A DNA stretch of 64,000 bases from Cystobacter fuscus DSM 2262 (lineage in GTDB: Bacteria; Myxococcota; Myxococcia; Myxococcales; Myxococcaceae), in the NCBI RefSeq assembly GCF_000335475.2, contig NZ_ANAH02000005.1:372001-436000 (forward strand). The letters run 5' to 3'. The notes beneath the pieces are model-generated. The model searched no databases. It was not told the origin of the DNA and worked only from the letters and a program-made list of their open reading frames with translations. Position numbers and translations under genes: made by a program. Shown piece by piece: positions 42,371-51,286 of the stretch (its first letter is position 1; the number at the start of each line of letters is the position of its first letter).

Positions 42371-43942
42371 ATGAGTCGAAGGAACGTGGCAATCGGTTCC
42401 GCTAAAATGTTAGCGCTCACATCTCCAGGTCTCGGCGAGCCAGCGTCCCATCACCGCCTTACGACGCTGGGGCTGTCCCTCCTTCTTCTGTTCACGTTCC
42501 GGCCGGCTCCGGCCGTTGCACTGACGCGGGCCTCGCTCGGGGCAGTACCGGTTGATGCTGCCCCCGCCATCGCGGCGAGTGGGAATCTTCTGACGAACGC
42601 CGGCATGGAAAGCGGCACGACCGGTTGGTCTGCCATGGGCGCAGGAACGCCGGCATCGAACACGAGTGTCGTCCATGGCGGCACGCGGTCGCTGTCGTAC
42701 ACGGGCCGCACGGCTTCGTGGAACGGACCGAGCCAGAGTGTGACATCCCTGCTGGCCAATGGCGCCAGTTTCACGACGAGCGTATGGATGCGAACGCAGA
42801 GCGGAGCCCCCACCGCCAAGGTCACTCTGGCTTTGACCGCCAACGGGACGACGAACTACATCACCCTGGCGCAGGGCGCGGTGAACGCATCCGCTTGGAC
42901 GCAGCTGACCGGCACCACAACCGTGTCCTGGACCGGGACGTTGTCATCCGCGACGATCTATGTGGAGACGCTTGCCGACACCGACAGCTTCTTCATCGAC
43001 GACGCTTCGTTCGTCAACAATTCGTCGGGCGGGACGTGCGCCCTTCCTTCGACGTACCGTTGGACTTCGACGGGACCTCTCGCGAGTCCGAAATCGGGCT
43101 GGGTCTCGCTCAAGGACTTCACCAACGTCGTCTACAACGGCAAGCATCTCGTCTACGCGACGACGCACGACACGGGAACGTCGTGGGGTTCGATGAACTT
43201 CGGCCTCTTCACCAACTGGTCTGACATGGCCACCGCCCCTCAGAACGGGATGTCCTCTTCCGCCGTCGCCCCCACGCTCTTCTACTTCGCCCCGAAGAAC
43301 ATCTGGGTACTGGCCTACCAGTGGGGCGCAACCGCTTTCGTCTACCGGACGTCGACCGACCCCAGCAACGCGAATGGGTGGTCGTCCCCGCGCGAGCTGT
43401 TCTCCGGAACGATCTCCGGTTCCAGCACCGGGCCCATCGACCTGACGCTGATCGGCGACGACACGAACATGTACCTGTTCTTCGCCGGGGACAATGGGAA
43501 GATCTACCGAGCCAGTATGCCGATCGGCAACTTCCCGGCCAGCTTCGGTACGGCGTCGACAATCGTCTTGAGCGACACTACGAACAACCTGTTCGAGGCC
43601 GTTCAGGTCTACAAGGTCCAGGGCCAGAACCAGTACCTCATGATCGTCGAGGCAATCGGCGCCAACGGCAGATACTTCCGCTCGTTCACGGCAACCAGTC
43701 TTGCCGGATCGTGGACGCCGCAGGCCGCAACCGAGAGCAACCCCTTCGCCGGCAAGGCCAACAGCGGCGCCACCTGGACCAATGACATCAGCCACGGCGA
43801 TCTGGTCCGCAGCAACCCCGACCAGACCATGACCGTCGACGCGTGCAATCTGCAATTGCTGTATCAGGGACGCAATCCCAACTCTGGTGGTGACTACGGT
43901 CGTCTGCCATACCTTCCGGGTCTGCTGACGCTACAGCGCTAG
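42371..43942 (+). CDS. Secreted GH62 alpha-L-arabinofuranosidase with CBM4_9-like domain
   Basis: 523 residues. A long export signal (hydrophobic core [19 protein letters not shown]), then a CenC/CBM4_9-like jelly roll (about 70-220, [19 protein letters not shown]) and a complete GH62 five-bladed propeller (about 228-523). Catalytic-site segments are [12 protein letters not shown] (base Asp), [11 protein letters not shown] (Asp) and [10 protein letters not shown] (acid Glu). It releases arabinose from arabinoxylan or arabinan. The GH62 part is strikingly like Streptomyces enzymes, suggesting acquisition from actinobacteria. GGAGG lies 8 bases before the ATG. It sits directly beside mobile DNA. 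Confidence 0.9.
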   Translation: MSRRNVAIGSAKMLALTSPGLGEPASHHRLTTLGLSLLLLFTFRPAPAVALTRASLGAVPVDAAPAIAASGNLLTNAGMESGTTGWSAMGAGTPASNTSVVHGGTRSLSYTGRTASWNGPSQSVTSLLANGASFTTSVWMRTQSGAPTAKVTLALTANGTTNYITLAQGAVNASAWTQLTGTTTVSWTGTLSSATIYVETLADTDSFFIDDASFVNNSSGGTCALPSTYRWTSTGPLASPKSGWVSLKDFTNVVYNGKHLVYATTHDTGTSWGSMNFGLFTNWSDMATAPQNGMSSSAVAPTLFYFAPKNIWVLAYQWGATAFVYRTSTDPSNANGWSSPRELFSGTISGSSTGPIDLTLIGDDTNMYLFFAGDNGKIYRASMPIGNFPASFGTASTIVLSDTTNNLFEAVQVYKVQGQNQYLMIVEAIGANGRYFRSFTATSLAGSWTPQAATESNPFAGKANSGATWTNDISHGDLVRSNPDQTMTVDACNLQLLYQGRNPNSGGDYGRLPYLPGLLTLQR

Positions 43943-44515
43943 CACATCTTTCGACCGCGCCTACGGCGCTTTCACCTCAACCATGAAGGTCCGCCATCCC
44001 GGTCGGACCTGGAGACAAACTGCCCATGGGGTGTGGTTCTCATACTGATCACCCATTGTGATTCCAGGCACCTACTGTTACCGCGCAGGCTTGTTGATGG
44101 AGATGTGAGCACGCTTGTTGATGGTCACGCGGAGAGGATGGAGTCACCACACTGGGTGATGGAATGGGCCGGACGGCGAGCCACCGGGAGATGAGCGAGG
44201 GTGGCTCGCCGGCAGGTGGCCGCTACGCCAGCGAGGGGCTGTGCTGGCGCTCGAGGATCTCGCGGACGATGTCGGAGTCGACGAGCTTGCGCTTGCGGCG
44301 TGCGGCCTTTTGCAGGCACAGGGAGGCGAGCCGGTCGAGGTCGCCCTCACCTTCAACCGGCCTCCCATTTTTCTTATGCTCCCGCGAGCTCGGCCGCGCG
44401 CTCCGGGCGCACGGTGCAGGAGAGGACCCTCCATCCGCGAAACCAGTCGAGCGGCTCGGTCTGGACACACCGGACGAAGGCCTCGAAGCCACTCTCGAAA
44501 TCCGGGGCGTCGAAG
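43943..44515. other. Gene-poor debris region
   Basis: No convincing intact gene. A direct repeat GCTTGTTGATGG occurs at 44089-44100 and 44113-44124. On the minus strand 44374-44520 could encode protein-like residues FDAPDFESGFEAFVRCVQ and PLDWFRGWRVLSC, and 44223-44380 a Lys/Arg-rich stretch ending REILERQHSPSLA; neither has a recognisable family or start and both look like fragments fused to the HxlR piece. Confidence 0.5.
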
Positions 44516-44704
44516 TGAGGGTCTGTCCCAGCATCTTCTGCGACACCCCTTGGAGCCGTCGCTTCAACTCGTTGAAGCGCGTGGGTTGCTTCACGAGCAC
44601 CCCCAGCAGCAGCACGGTCCACTTGTCGCCGATCTGATCCAACACCAGACGCGCCGGACAGCGCGCCGAGTAGGCATCTCCCTTGCGCTCCTTCTTCATC
44701 GCCA
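44516..44704 (-). pseudogene. 5' fragment of the HxlR regulator gene
   Basis: 189 bp identical to 49165-49353, i.e. the ATG and about 61 codons of the intact HxlR gene (KKERKGDAYSARCPARLVLD to GVSQKMLGQTL). The fragment then runs into unrelated sequence in another frame. Its upstream side joins the prolyl aminopeptidase remnant at 44705. Perfect identity indicates a recent duplication. Confidence 0.92.
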
Positions 44705-45057
44705 GCATCTGGGAGGGTCGCACCAGCTACCTGGCGCCCAACGCGGACTACATCGCGCACCTGGGCGAGGACGAGTTCTCCCTGGCCTTCGCGCGCATCG
44801 AGTGCCACTACTTCGTCAACCGCGCATTCCTGCACAGTGACACGCAGCTGCTCGACGACGTGCCCCGCATCCGCCACATCCCGGCCGTCATCGTCCAGGG
44901 CCGCTATGACATCTGCGGCCCCATGGACAGCGCCTGGGCGCTGCACAAGACGTGGCCGGAGGCGGAGCTGAAGATCATCCCGGACGCGGGGCACGCGGCG
45001 TACGAGCCGGGCACCACGCACGCGCTCGTGGATGCCACGGATCGTTTTCGCCGCTGA
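44705..45057 (+). pseudogene. Prolyl aminopeptidase C-terminal remnant
   Basis: Plus-strand frame with IWEGRTSYLAPNADYIAHLG, FARIECHYFVNRAFL, PAVIVQGRYDICGPMDSAW and PDAGHAAYEPGTTHALVDAT, the last third of a proline iminopeptidase (S33 alpha/beta hydrolase), including the catalytic Asp (GRYD) and His (AGHAA). The N-terminal two thirds with the Ser elbow are missing, replaced by the HxlR fragment. The enzyme cannot be functional. Confidence 0.85.
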
Positions 45058-45069
45058 GAGAGGGCCCGA

Positions 45070-47328
45070 CTACAGACCCGTCACGGCGACCGGCGCCGGG
45101 GGAGTCAGGGTGGAGCCGTTGCCGAGTTCGCCATGGCTGTTGTCTCCCCAGGCGTGCACGGCGCCACTGGAGAGGAGCGCCAGCGACTGGTTGCCACCGG
45201 CGGTGACGGCCACGACGTTCGTCAGACCGGGGACCGGCGCGGGCGTCTGGCGGTAGTTGGCGGTGGAGCCGTCACCGAGCTGGCGGGCGTAGTTGTAACC
45301 CCAGGCATACACGGTGCCATCCGCGCGCAGCGCCAGCGAGTGGTCCCATCCGGTGGCGATGGCCACCACGTTCGTCAGGCCGGGCACCTGCACGGGGGTG
45401 TTGCGCTGGACGGTGGTGCCATCGCCGAGCTGGCCAAAGTCGTTACGGCCCCAGGCATACACGGTGCCATCCGCGCGCAGCGCCAGCACATGGTTGGCGC
45501 CGGCGGCGATGGCCACCACGTTCGTCACGCCGGGCACGGCCTTGGGCGTGGGGCTGTAGGTGTCGTAATCCCGGCCGAGCGGGCCGTAGACGCCGTAGCC
45601 CCAGGACTGGACGGTGCCGTTGGACTGCAAGGCGAGCGAGTAATCGCCACCGGCGGCGATGGCCACCACGTTCGTCAGGCCGGAGACGGCCACGGGCGTC
45701 CAGCGGTTGGAGGTGGAGCCGTCGCCGAGCTGGCCATTCATGTTGTAGCCCCAGGCACGCACGGTGCCGTCGGAGAGCAGCGCCAGCGCGTGGTACAGCT
45801 TGCCTCCCGAGAGGGCCACGACGTTCGTCAGGCCGGACACCTGCACGGGGGTGCCGCGCTGGTTGGTGGTGCCATCCCCGAGCTGACCGGAGGCATTGTT
45901 GCCCCAGGCGCGCACGGTGCCGTCGGAGAGCAGCGCCAGCGAGTGGTCATAGCCGGCCGTGAGGGACACCACCCCCGTCAGGGCGGGCACCACCACCGGC
46001 GCGGTGCGCTGGGCGGTGGAGCCATCGCCGAGCTGGCCGTAGGTGTTGTGACCCCAGGCGCGCACGGTGCCATTGGCGAGCACCGCCAGCGAGTGGTAGC
46101 CACCCGCCGCGAGAGCCGCCACGCCCGTCAGGCCCGGGAGACCCACCGGCAGGGTGCGCTGGGTGGTGGTGCCATCGCCGAGCTGGCCCGAGACATTGGC
46201 ACCCCAGGCGCGTGCGGTGCCGTCGGCGAGCAGGGCCAGCGAATGGTTGCCACCGGCGGAGAGCGCCGTCACGCCCGTCAGGCTGGAGACGAGCACCGGC
46301 GAGGTGCGGTTGCTGACCGTGCCATCGCCGAGCTGGCCCGAAACGTTGGAGCCCCAGGCCCGCGCGGTGCCGTCGGCGAGCAGGGCCAGCGAGTGGCCGC
46401 CACCGGCCGAAATCTCCGTCACCCCGGTCAGGCCGGGGACGGCGACCGGCGTGGCGCGTTGGGTGGTGGTGCCATCGCCGAGTCGGCCCGAGGCGTTGTA
46501 GCCCCAGGCGCGCACGGTGCCATCGGCGAGCACCGCCAGCGAGTGGTTGGCACCGGCCGCGATCGCCGTCACGCCCGTCAAGCTGGAGACGAGCACCGGC
46601 GAGGTGCGTTGGGTGGTGGTGCCATCCCCGAGCCGGCCATAGGTGTTGTTGCCCCAGGCGCGCACGGTGCCATCGGCGAGCACCGCCAGGGAGTGGTTCT
46701 CACCGGCGGCGATGGCCACCACGCCCGTCAGCCCGAGCACCGCGACGGGGGTGCGACGTTGGGTGGTGGTGCCATCCCCGAGCTGGCCATAGGCGTTGTA
46801 GCCCCAGGCGCGCACGGTGCCGTCGGAGAGCAGGGCCAGCGCGTGGTTGTTGCCCGCGGCGATGGCCACCACGCCCGAGAGGCCGGGCACGGCGCCGGGC
46901 GAGGCGCGGTGGGGGGTGGTGCCATCCCCGAGCTGGCCATAGGTGTTGTTGCCCCAGGCGCGCACGGTGCCATCCCCGAGCAGTGCCAGCGAATACTCGC
47001 CGCCCGCGGAGACCGCCACCGCGCCCGCGAGGCCCGGCACCGCCGTGGGTGAGGAGCGTTGGGTGGTGGTGCCATCTCCGAGCTGTCCGGAGGCATTGTC
47101 CCCCCAGGCGCGTACGGTCCCATCCGGGGTGGCGAGCAGGGAGTGGGCCTTGCCCGAGGCCAGGCGGACGGCCCGTGGACTTCCGGACCGCAAGGGACGG
47201 GCCTGCACGGCCTCGGCCGCATCCTTCGAGGAGGCAGGCGCGCCGCAAGCAGCGGCCAGAAGCCCTCCCAGAGACAGCAACAGCAACGACCAGCGTCTCG
47301 AGATCCGCACGTTCAAGTCCCTCCCCAC
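45070..47328 (-). CDS. RCC1-repeat lipoprotein with 14 repeats
   Basis: 752 residues. A signal (LLLLSLGGLLAAACG) with Cys at a plausible lipobox is followed by 14 RCC1 repeats of about 51 residues, each with a core like DGTVRAWGNNTYGQLGDGT and SLALLSDG. Fourteen repeats would build two seven-bladed propellers. Eukaryotic RCC1 binds chromatin; bacterial secreted versions are common in myxobacteria and are thought to be surface binding proteins. The repeats are highly similar in DNA, so recombination could change copy number. It is convergent with the aminopeptidase remnant. Confidence 0.88.
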   Translation of the reverse strand: MGRDLNVRISRRWSLLLLSLGGLLAAACGAPASSKDAAEAVQARPLRSGSPRAVRLASGKAHSLLATPDGTVRAWGDNASGQLGDGTTTQRSSPTAVPGLAGAVAVSAGGEYSLALLGDGTVRAWGNNTYGQLGDGTTPHRASPGAVPGLSGVVAIAAGNNHALALLSDGTVRAWGYNAYGQLGDGTTTQRRTPVAVLGLTGVVAIAAGENHSLAVLADGTVRAWGNNTYGRLGDGTTTQRTSPVLVSSLTGVTAIAAGANHSLAVLADGTVRAWGYNASGRLGDGTTTQRATPVAVPGLTGVTEISAGGGHSLALLADGTARAWGSNVSGQLGDGTVSNRTSPVLVSSLTGVTALSAGGNHSLALLADGTARAWGANVSGQLGDGTTTQRTLPVGLPGLTGVAALAAGGYHSLAVLANGTVRAWGHNTYGQLGDGSTAQRTAPVVVPALTGVVSLTAGYDHSLALLSDGTVRAWGNNASGQLGDGTTNQRGTPVQVSGLTNVVALSGGKLYHALALLSDGTVRAWGYNMNGQLGDGSTSNRWTPVAVSGLTNVVAIAAGGDYSLALQSNGTVQSWGYGVYGPLGRDYDTYSPTPKAVPGVTNVVAIAAGANHVLALRADGTVYAWGRNDFGQLGDGTTVQRNTPVQVPGLTNVVAIATGWDHSLALRADGTVYAWGYNYARQLGDGSTANYRQTPAPVPGLTNVVAVTAGGNQSLALLSSGAVHAWGDNSHGELGNGSTLTPPAPVAVTGL

Positions 47329-47462
47329 AAAGCGGGCTGACAGGTGGAATTCCCAGCGAAACCCGTATACCTCATAAAACCCGCCCAGAGTCTACTCCGG
47401 ACACTGGCTGACGACGGGCGGCAGCAAGGGCGGCCTGGTTGAGCCGGTCGTGGCGGCTCGGC

Positions 47463-48626
47463 TCACCACGCCGAGCTCGACCAGGTCAGGTCGGCCCACG
47501 TGCTCCCGAAGGCGTCGGTCCCCGAGGTCTCGAGGACGTGACCGAAGCAGGTCTCGGCGACGAGCACCGAGGCCACCGACGCGCCAGAAGTCCAACGGCC
47601 TTCGCCCGCGGTGATCCGGATCTGCTCGACGCCCCATTCGTAGGCGAAGCCAGTCCCCGAGACCACGAGCGTGTTGCTCTGGCCGTTCACCGTCGTGGGC
47701 TCCGAACCGGTGCAGCCGGTGAGCGCATGACAACGCCGGCTGGCTTGCATCTCGGAGGCTGAACGAGACAGGCGCGTCTGGCCGGGCGTGAACTTCGCGG
47801 CGATGGCGCTGTTGGCAAGCGCGGTCCCCGTGCAGGTGGCGGAGCCCACGTTGAACACCGGATCGGGCGTCCGAGTGGCCGGCTTGAACGAGAACCGGGC
47901 GAGCTCGAACTCCTCGAGGACCGAGCCGTCACCCTGGTTCGTCCGCGAGAGCGTCGACGCGAACGAAACGCAGGCGTCTCCCTCCGGCAGCAGCGTCATC
48001 CTCATCCGGAAGGGACGCGAGGCGACGCTCTTGAGGATGAGCTGGCCGTCCGCGACGGTCAGCGACAGGGCCTTCAGGAGCGCGCCCGCGTCGTCCTCGT
48101 GGCGCAGCTCAAGGCGATCCTCGGGACGCAGTCCCAGGCTGACCTGGTAGTCCGGCTGCACGTCGTTCGCCAGCCAGCTCCACGCCGTGCAGCCGGTCAC
48201 GGCGTTGCAGCGGCGCGTCGTCCGGCGCGTCCGCAGCGCCGAGCGTGTCCCATTCCAATTCTGCCCGTTGGCCAGCTTGAGCGAGCCGTAGCCTTGCGGA
48301 ACGAACGCGCGGAACTGCTCGGCCGTGAGCGGCTCCCCCTGGCACTCGTAGACCGCGCTGGGGCGCGAGGGGTCGTCGAGCTCCGGGAACGTGGTGCTGT
48401 TCGTCCCGGCATCGCCGGTGCCGCCCTGCGTGCCGCCGTCAACGGTGCTGCCCCCGTCAACGGTGCTGCCTCCGTCGACGGTGCTGCCTCCGTCGACCTC
48501 GACACCGGCATCGGCGTGGGTGCCGGCATCATCGCCGGACCCGGCGTTCGGGCGCTCATCCTTCGTTTCGCCACATGAGGCGACCAGGATGGCGACAACG
48601 ACTGCTGTCAAGCTGAAGCGCCTCAT
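47463..48626 (-). CDS. Hypothetical lipoprotein with repetitive linker
   Basis: 387 residues from ATG 48626, preceded by GGAG at 8 bases. Signal and lipobox V-A-S-C are clear. A low-complexity linker (STVDGG repeated three times) is encoded by 18-bp tandem repeats. The globular part contains paired Cys (RRCNAVTGCTAWSW and RRCHALTGCTGSE), a duplicated motif indicating two related halves. No enzyme family is recognised. Surface protein of unknown function. Confidence 0.72.
   Translation of the reverse strand: MRRFSLTAVVVAILVASCGETKDERPNAGSGDDAGTHADAGVEVDGGSTVDGGSTVDGGSTVDGGTQGGTGDAGTNSTTFPELDDPSRPSAVYECQGEPLTAEQFRAFVPQGYGSLKLANGQNWNGTRSALRTRRTTRRCNAVTGCTAWSWLANDVQPDYQVSLGLRPEDRLELRHEDDAGALLKALSLTVADGQLILKSVASRPFRMRMTLLPEGDACVSFASTLSRTNQGDGSVLEEFELARFSFKPATRTPDPVFNVGSATCTGTALANSAIAAKFTPGQTRLSRSASEMQASRRCHALTGCTGSEPTTVNGQSNTLVVSGTGFAYEWGVEQIRITAGEGRWTSGASVASVLVAETCFGHVLETSGTDAFGSTWADLTWSSSAW
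48435..48503. repeat. 18-bp tandem repeat inside the lipoprotein gene
   Basis: Three full units (48435-48452, 48453-48470, 48471-48488) of CCGTCAACGGTGCTGCC-type sequence plus a partial fourth. They encode the STVDGG linker, so copy number changes would stay in frame. Confidence 0.85.
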
Positions 48627-48710
48627 GACCCGTTCTCCCGCGCCTCTTTCGTTGCAGGGGCCCGAAGAGCGCGCATCTGGGACCCTCCGCTGAGTGTGCG
48701 ACAGGTCCTG

Positions 48711-48727
48711 TAGGGGACGCTCCCCTA
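48711..48727. other. Hairpin/operator upstream of the lipoprotein gene
   Basis: TAGGGGA (48711-48717) and TCCCCTA (48721-48727) form a perfect inverted repeat around CGC, 85 bases upstream of the minus-strand lipoprotein start. The rest of 48627-48946 shows no gene. Confidence 0.4.
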
Positions 48728-48892
48728 GCACGCGGGAACCCGTATTCACAACCCATGGCCGAGCCGGGCCCGAGAAATGGCGACGCTACGCACCTGATAT
48801 CGTGAGGGCCTTCTCCGCCGCGAGCCACCGTCCCATGCCGCAGACCCGCCGCCTGCTGTCTTTGATTCTGTTTGCGCTGTCGCCAGCCTGGA

Positions 48893-48916
48893 GCATAGGA
48901 AGGACAGGAGCCCTAT
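48893..48916. repeat. 24-bp sequence shared with the polymerase-like fragment
   Basis: Identical, in inverted orientation, to 40484-40507 inside the polymerase-like remnant. Similarity fades after the shared block. It lies 31 bp before the 72-bp HxlR 3' repeat. Confidence 0.75.
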
Positions 48917-48979
48917 CTGGCTGTGGCGGCCCGAGCTTCAACACCACAGCGGCCATCCGGATGCCCGTCCCGTCCCTGT

Positions 48980-49354
48980 TCAAGGACGCGCGTCGAAGCG
49001 CTCCTGGGCCCGGGCGACCTCGTCGATGTGTTGCTCGGCCCACTGGCGAAGCGCGTCCACCGTGCCCGCGAGCGTCCGCCCGAGCGGAGTGATGGCGTAC
49101 TCCACGGAGACCGGAACCGTGGCGAAGACCTGCCGGGTCACCAGACCGTTGCGCTCGAGCTTCTTGAGGGTCTGTCCCAGCATCTTCTGCGACACCCCTT
49201 GGAGCCGTCGCTTCAACTCGTTGAAGCGCGTGGGTTGCTTCACGAGCACCCCCAGCAGCAGCACGGTCCACTTGTCGCCGATCTGATCCAACACCAGACG
49301 CGCCGGACAGCGCGCCGAGTAGGCATCTCCCTTGCGCTCCTTCTTCATCGCCAC
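48980..49354 (-). CDS. HxlR-family transcriptional regulator
   Basis: 124 residues. The Cys in YSARCPARLVLDQIGDKWTV, the winged-helix core (LLLGVLVKQPTRFNELKRRLQGVSQKML) and the wing (LVTRQVFATVPVSVEYAITPLG) are diagnostic of HxlR regulators, which often sense electrophiles or oxidants through the N-terminal Cys. GTG at 49354 follows GGAGG by 8 bases; ATG 49348 is an alternative. It is divergent from an epoxide-hydrolase-like gene with repeat-type operator candidates between. Pieces of this gene are duplicated at 33.0 and 44.5 kb. Confidence 0.92.
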   Translation of the reverse strand: MAMKKERKGDAYSARCPARLVLDQIGDKWTVLLLGVLVKQPTRFNELKRRLQGVSQKMLGQTLKKLERNGLVTRQVFATVPVSVEYAITPLGRTLAGTVDALRQWAEQHIDEVARAQERFDARP

Positions 49355-49365
49355 CAGGGTTCCCT

Positions 49366-49412
49366 CCAGGTAACCAGAACACTTCCAGGTATCCTCTTTA
49401 CACCAGGTCTCT
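49366..49412. promoter_or_regulatory. Direct-repeat operator candidate for HxlR
   Basis: CCAGGTAACC (49366), CCAGGTATCC (49385) and CCAGGTCTCT (49403) recur at 19- and 18-bp spacing, about two helical turns, in the 97-bp divergent region. Likely HxlR binding sites controlling both genes. Confidence 0.5.
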
Positions 49413-49451
49413 CCAAGTGACTAATGCGTGCCTTCCCACGAGGAGACACGC

Positions 49452-50324
49452 ATGAAGCCTTCCCCACGACCGCTCAAGACCCTGGAGGCCCCCGGCTTCG
49501 GGCACCACTTCGCGCGGGTCAATGGCATCCAGGTGCACTACACGCTCGCCGGTCACGGCGGCGAACCCCTGCTGCTGCTGCATGGCTGGCCGTTCACCTG
49601 GTTCACCTGGGCACGCGTCATTCCCACCCTGGCCGCGACCCGGACGGTGATCGCCCCGGACCTGCGTGGCTTCGGGCACAGCAGCCGGCCCCAGACGGGT
49701 TATGACCTGCACACCCTGGCCGACGATGCCGCCGCCCTGCTCGAGCATCTCGGAGTGCGCCGCGCCGATGTCGTCGCGCACGATCTCGGTACGGAGGTCG
49801 CCTTCATGCTGGCGTTGCGCCACCCGGGCAAGGTGCGCCGGTTGGTGTTGAGCGAGGCCCTCCTCGCGGGCCTGCCGGGCGCGGAGTCCTTCCTCGCGCA
49901 GGGCAAACCGTGGTGGTTCGGCTTCCACGAGGTGCCCGAACTGGCGGAGCGCGTCCTGGTCGGCAACGAGGGGGCCTATCTCGACTGGTTCTACGTCCAT
50001 CACACCTACGGGCAACGGGGCATCCGGCCCGAGGCGCGTGAGGAATACGTGGCCGCCTTCTCCGGAGAGGAGGGCCTGCGGGGTGGCTTCGGACCCTACC
50101 GGGCCTTCAAGGGCAACGCCGCCCTCATCCAGGAGGCCGCGCGGTCCCGCCTGAGGATTCCGACCCTGGCGCTGGGCGGAAACGTGGTCGGCGAGGCGTT
50201 GTATCGCCAGCTCGTGCCCATCGCCGACGACGTGGCCGGACACCTCATTCCCGAGTGCGGCCATGCCATTCCGGAGGAGCGTCCCGAGGAGCTCCTGCGT
50301 CATCTGGCCCACTTCCTCGGCTGA
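49452..50324 (+). CDS. Alpha/beta hydrolase, epoxide hydrolase-like
   Basis: 290 residues. The oxyanion motif HGWPF, the nucleophile elbow VVAHDLGTEVA with Asp as nucleophile, cap-domain Tyr (WFYVHHTYG) and the catalytic His in ECGHAIPEE indicate the epoxide hydrolase/haloalkane dehalogenase branch. It probably opens epoxides to diols. No signal peptide. The start at 49452 follows GAGGAG by 7 bases. The divergent HxlR regulator suggests induction by a reactive substrate. Confidence 0.87.
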   Translation: MKPSPRPLKTLEAPGFGHHFARVNGIQVHYTLAGHGGEPLLLLHGWPFTWFTWARVIPTLAATRTVIAPDLRGFGHSSRPQTGYDLHTLADDAAALLEHLGVRRADVVAHDLGTEVAFMLALRHPGKVRRLVLSEALLAGLPGAESFLAQGKPWWFGFHEVPELAERVLVGNEGAYLDWFYVHHTYGQRGIRPEAREEYVAAFSGEEGLRGGFGPYRAFKGNAALIQEAARSRLRIPTLALGGNVVGEALYRQLVPIADDVAGHLIPECGHAIPEERPEELLRHLAHFLG

Positions 50325-50370
50325 AGCCCGGAGCGCGGAAGCATGGGCCGGGAGCTGCTAGACTTGGGAC

Positions 50371-50640
50371 ATGTGCCGGAACATCAAGCCCCTGTTCAAC
50401 TTCGCGCCTCCCGCCACCGACGAAGACATCCGCGCGGCGGCGCTGCAGTTCGTCCGGAAGATCGCCGGCACTCGCAAGCCGTCGAAACAGAACGCCGACG
50501 CCTTCGAGATCGCCGTCGAGGAGATCTTCCAGAGTTCCAAGCGCATGCTCGAGGGGCTGGTGGCGACGACGCCGCCCCGGGATCGCGTGAGCTTCGAGGC
50601 GGCCAAGCGGCTGCGCTTCAAGAAGGCCGAGCCCCGCTGA
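50371..50640 (+). CDS. DUF2277 family protein
   Basis: 89 residues beginning MCRNIKPLFNFAPPATDEDI, with AALQFVRKIAGTRKPSKQN and LEGLVATTPPRD, a clear match to DUF2277, a small conserved helical family of unknown function with an invariant N-terminal M-C-R-N-I. It starts 46 bp after the hydrolase gene on the same strand and may share its transcript. Confidence 0.9.
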   Translation: MCRNIKPLFNFAPPATDEDIRAAALQFVRKIAGTRKPSKQNADAFEIAVEEIFQSSKRMLEGLVATTPPRDRVSFEAAKRLRFKKAEPR

Positions 50641-50688
50641 GCCAGCGCGCCTGGAGCCACGCCCCAGGCGCGTCACCGGCTCGCAAGC

Positions 50689-51069
50689 TCAGATCGGGGC
50701 CGCCATGTCGTCGAAGACGGAGGTGCGCTCGAAGAAGATGAGCGTCTTGCCATTTCCGCGCTCACAGATCTCCAGACACTCCAACACGCCGCCATTGCCG
50801 TTCAACTCGGCGACGAGGCGCTCCGGTTCGAGGATCCGATGGGTGATTGACTCGTTCTCGCGGCCCACGATGATCTGCACCGCGCCCGCCTCACTGCCCT
50901 TGGTCTCCAGCATGATGTCGACGAGCGGCAGGCGTTCGGACAGGGGCTGGTCTCCCATCTCGGGGCTGATGGACTCGACGCGCACCCATTCGTCGTGTTC
51001 CTGCTTGCTGATCCGGGCGAGGTAATCCGCCCATTGCTCCCGGGGAATCTCCTGGTTGATGTGTGTCAT
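50689..51069 (-). CDS. DUF5335 family protein
   Basis: 126 residues (MTHINQEIPREQWADYLARIS to MAAPI). The opening residues and the central RVESISPEMGDQPLSERLPLVDI match DUF5335, small proteins of unknown function. GGAGG lies 6 bases before the ATG. Divergent from the next histidine kinase. Confidence 0.85.
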   Translation of the reverse strand: MTHINQEIPREQWADYLARISKQEHDEWVRVESISPEMGDQPLSERLPLVDIMLETKGSEAGAVQIIVGRENESITHRILEPERLVAELNGNGGVLECLEICERGNGKTLIFFERTSVFDDMAAPI

Positions 51070-51286
51070 GGGGCGCCTCCGCGCTGTCGTGTTGCCCTTG
51101 AACCGTAAGTCCTGTGCCGCGCGGATGACGGGTCCGCCTCCCCGATGCGCCGGGGGGCCCCCGACCAGGCCCTGGCTCGTCGACGCCCAGGACACGTCCG
51201 GACCTCCCCCCGGAGACCCTTCTCCCCGTGCGGACGAGCGGACGCCATCCCCCCACGCTCCAGGGGCGCGGATAGACTGGGGTTGG

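Noticed and set aside
44683-45057. An intact 124-residue gene starting at 44683
   Set aside because: Its first residues are antisense HxlR sequence and the rest is only the C-terminal third of a prolyl aminopeptidase.
45133-47052. 639-codon repetitive frame antisense to the RCC1 gene
   Set aside because: It mirrors the RCC1 repeats; the minus strand has the canonical W-G repeat residues and a signal peptide.
48435-48503. CRISPR-like short repeats
   Set aside because: Units are contiguous with no spacers, and encode an in-frame STVDGG linker.
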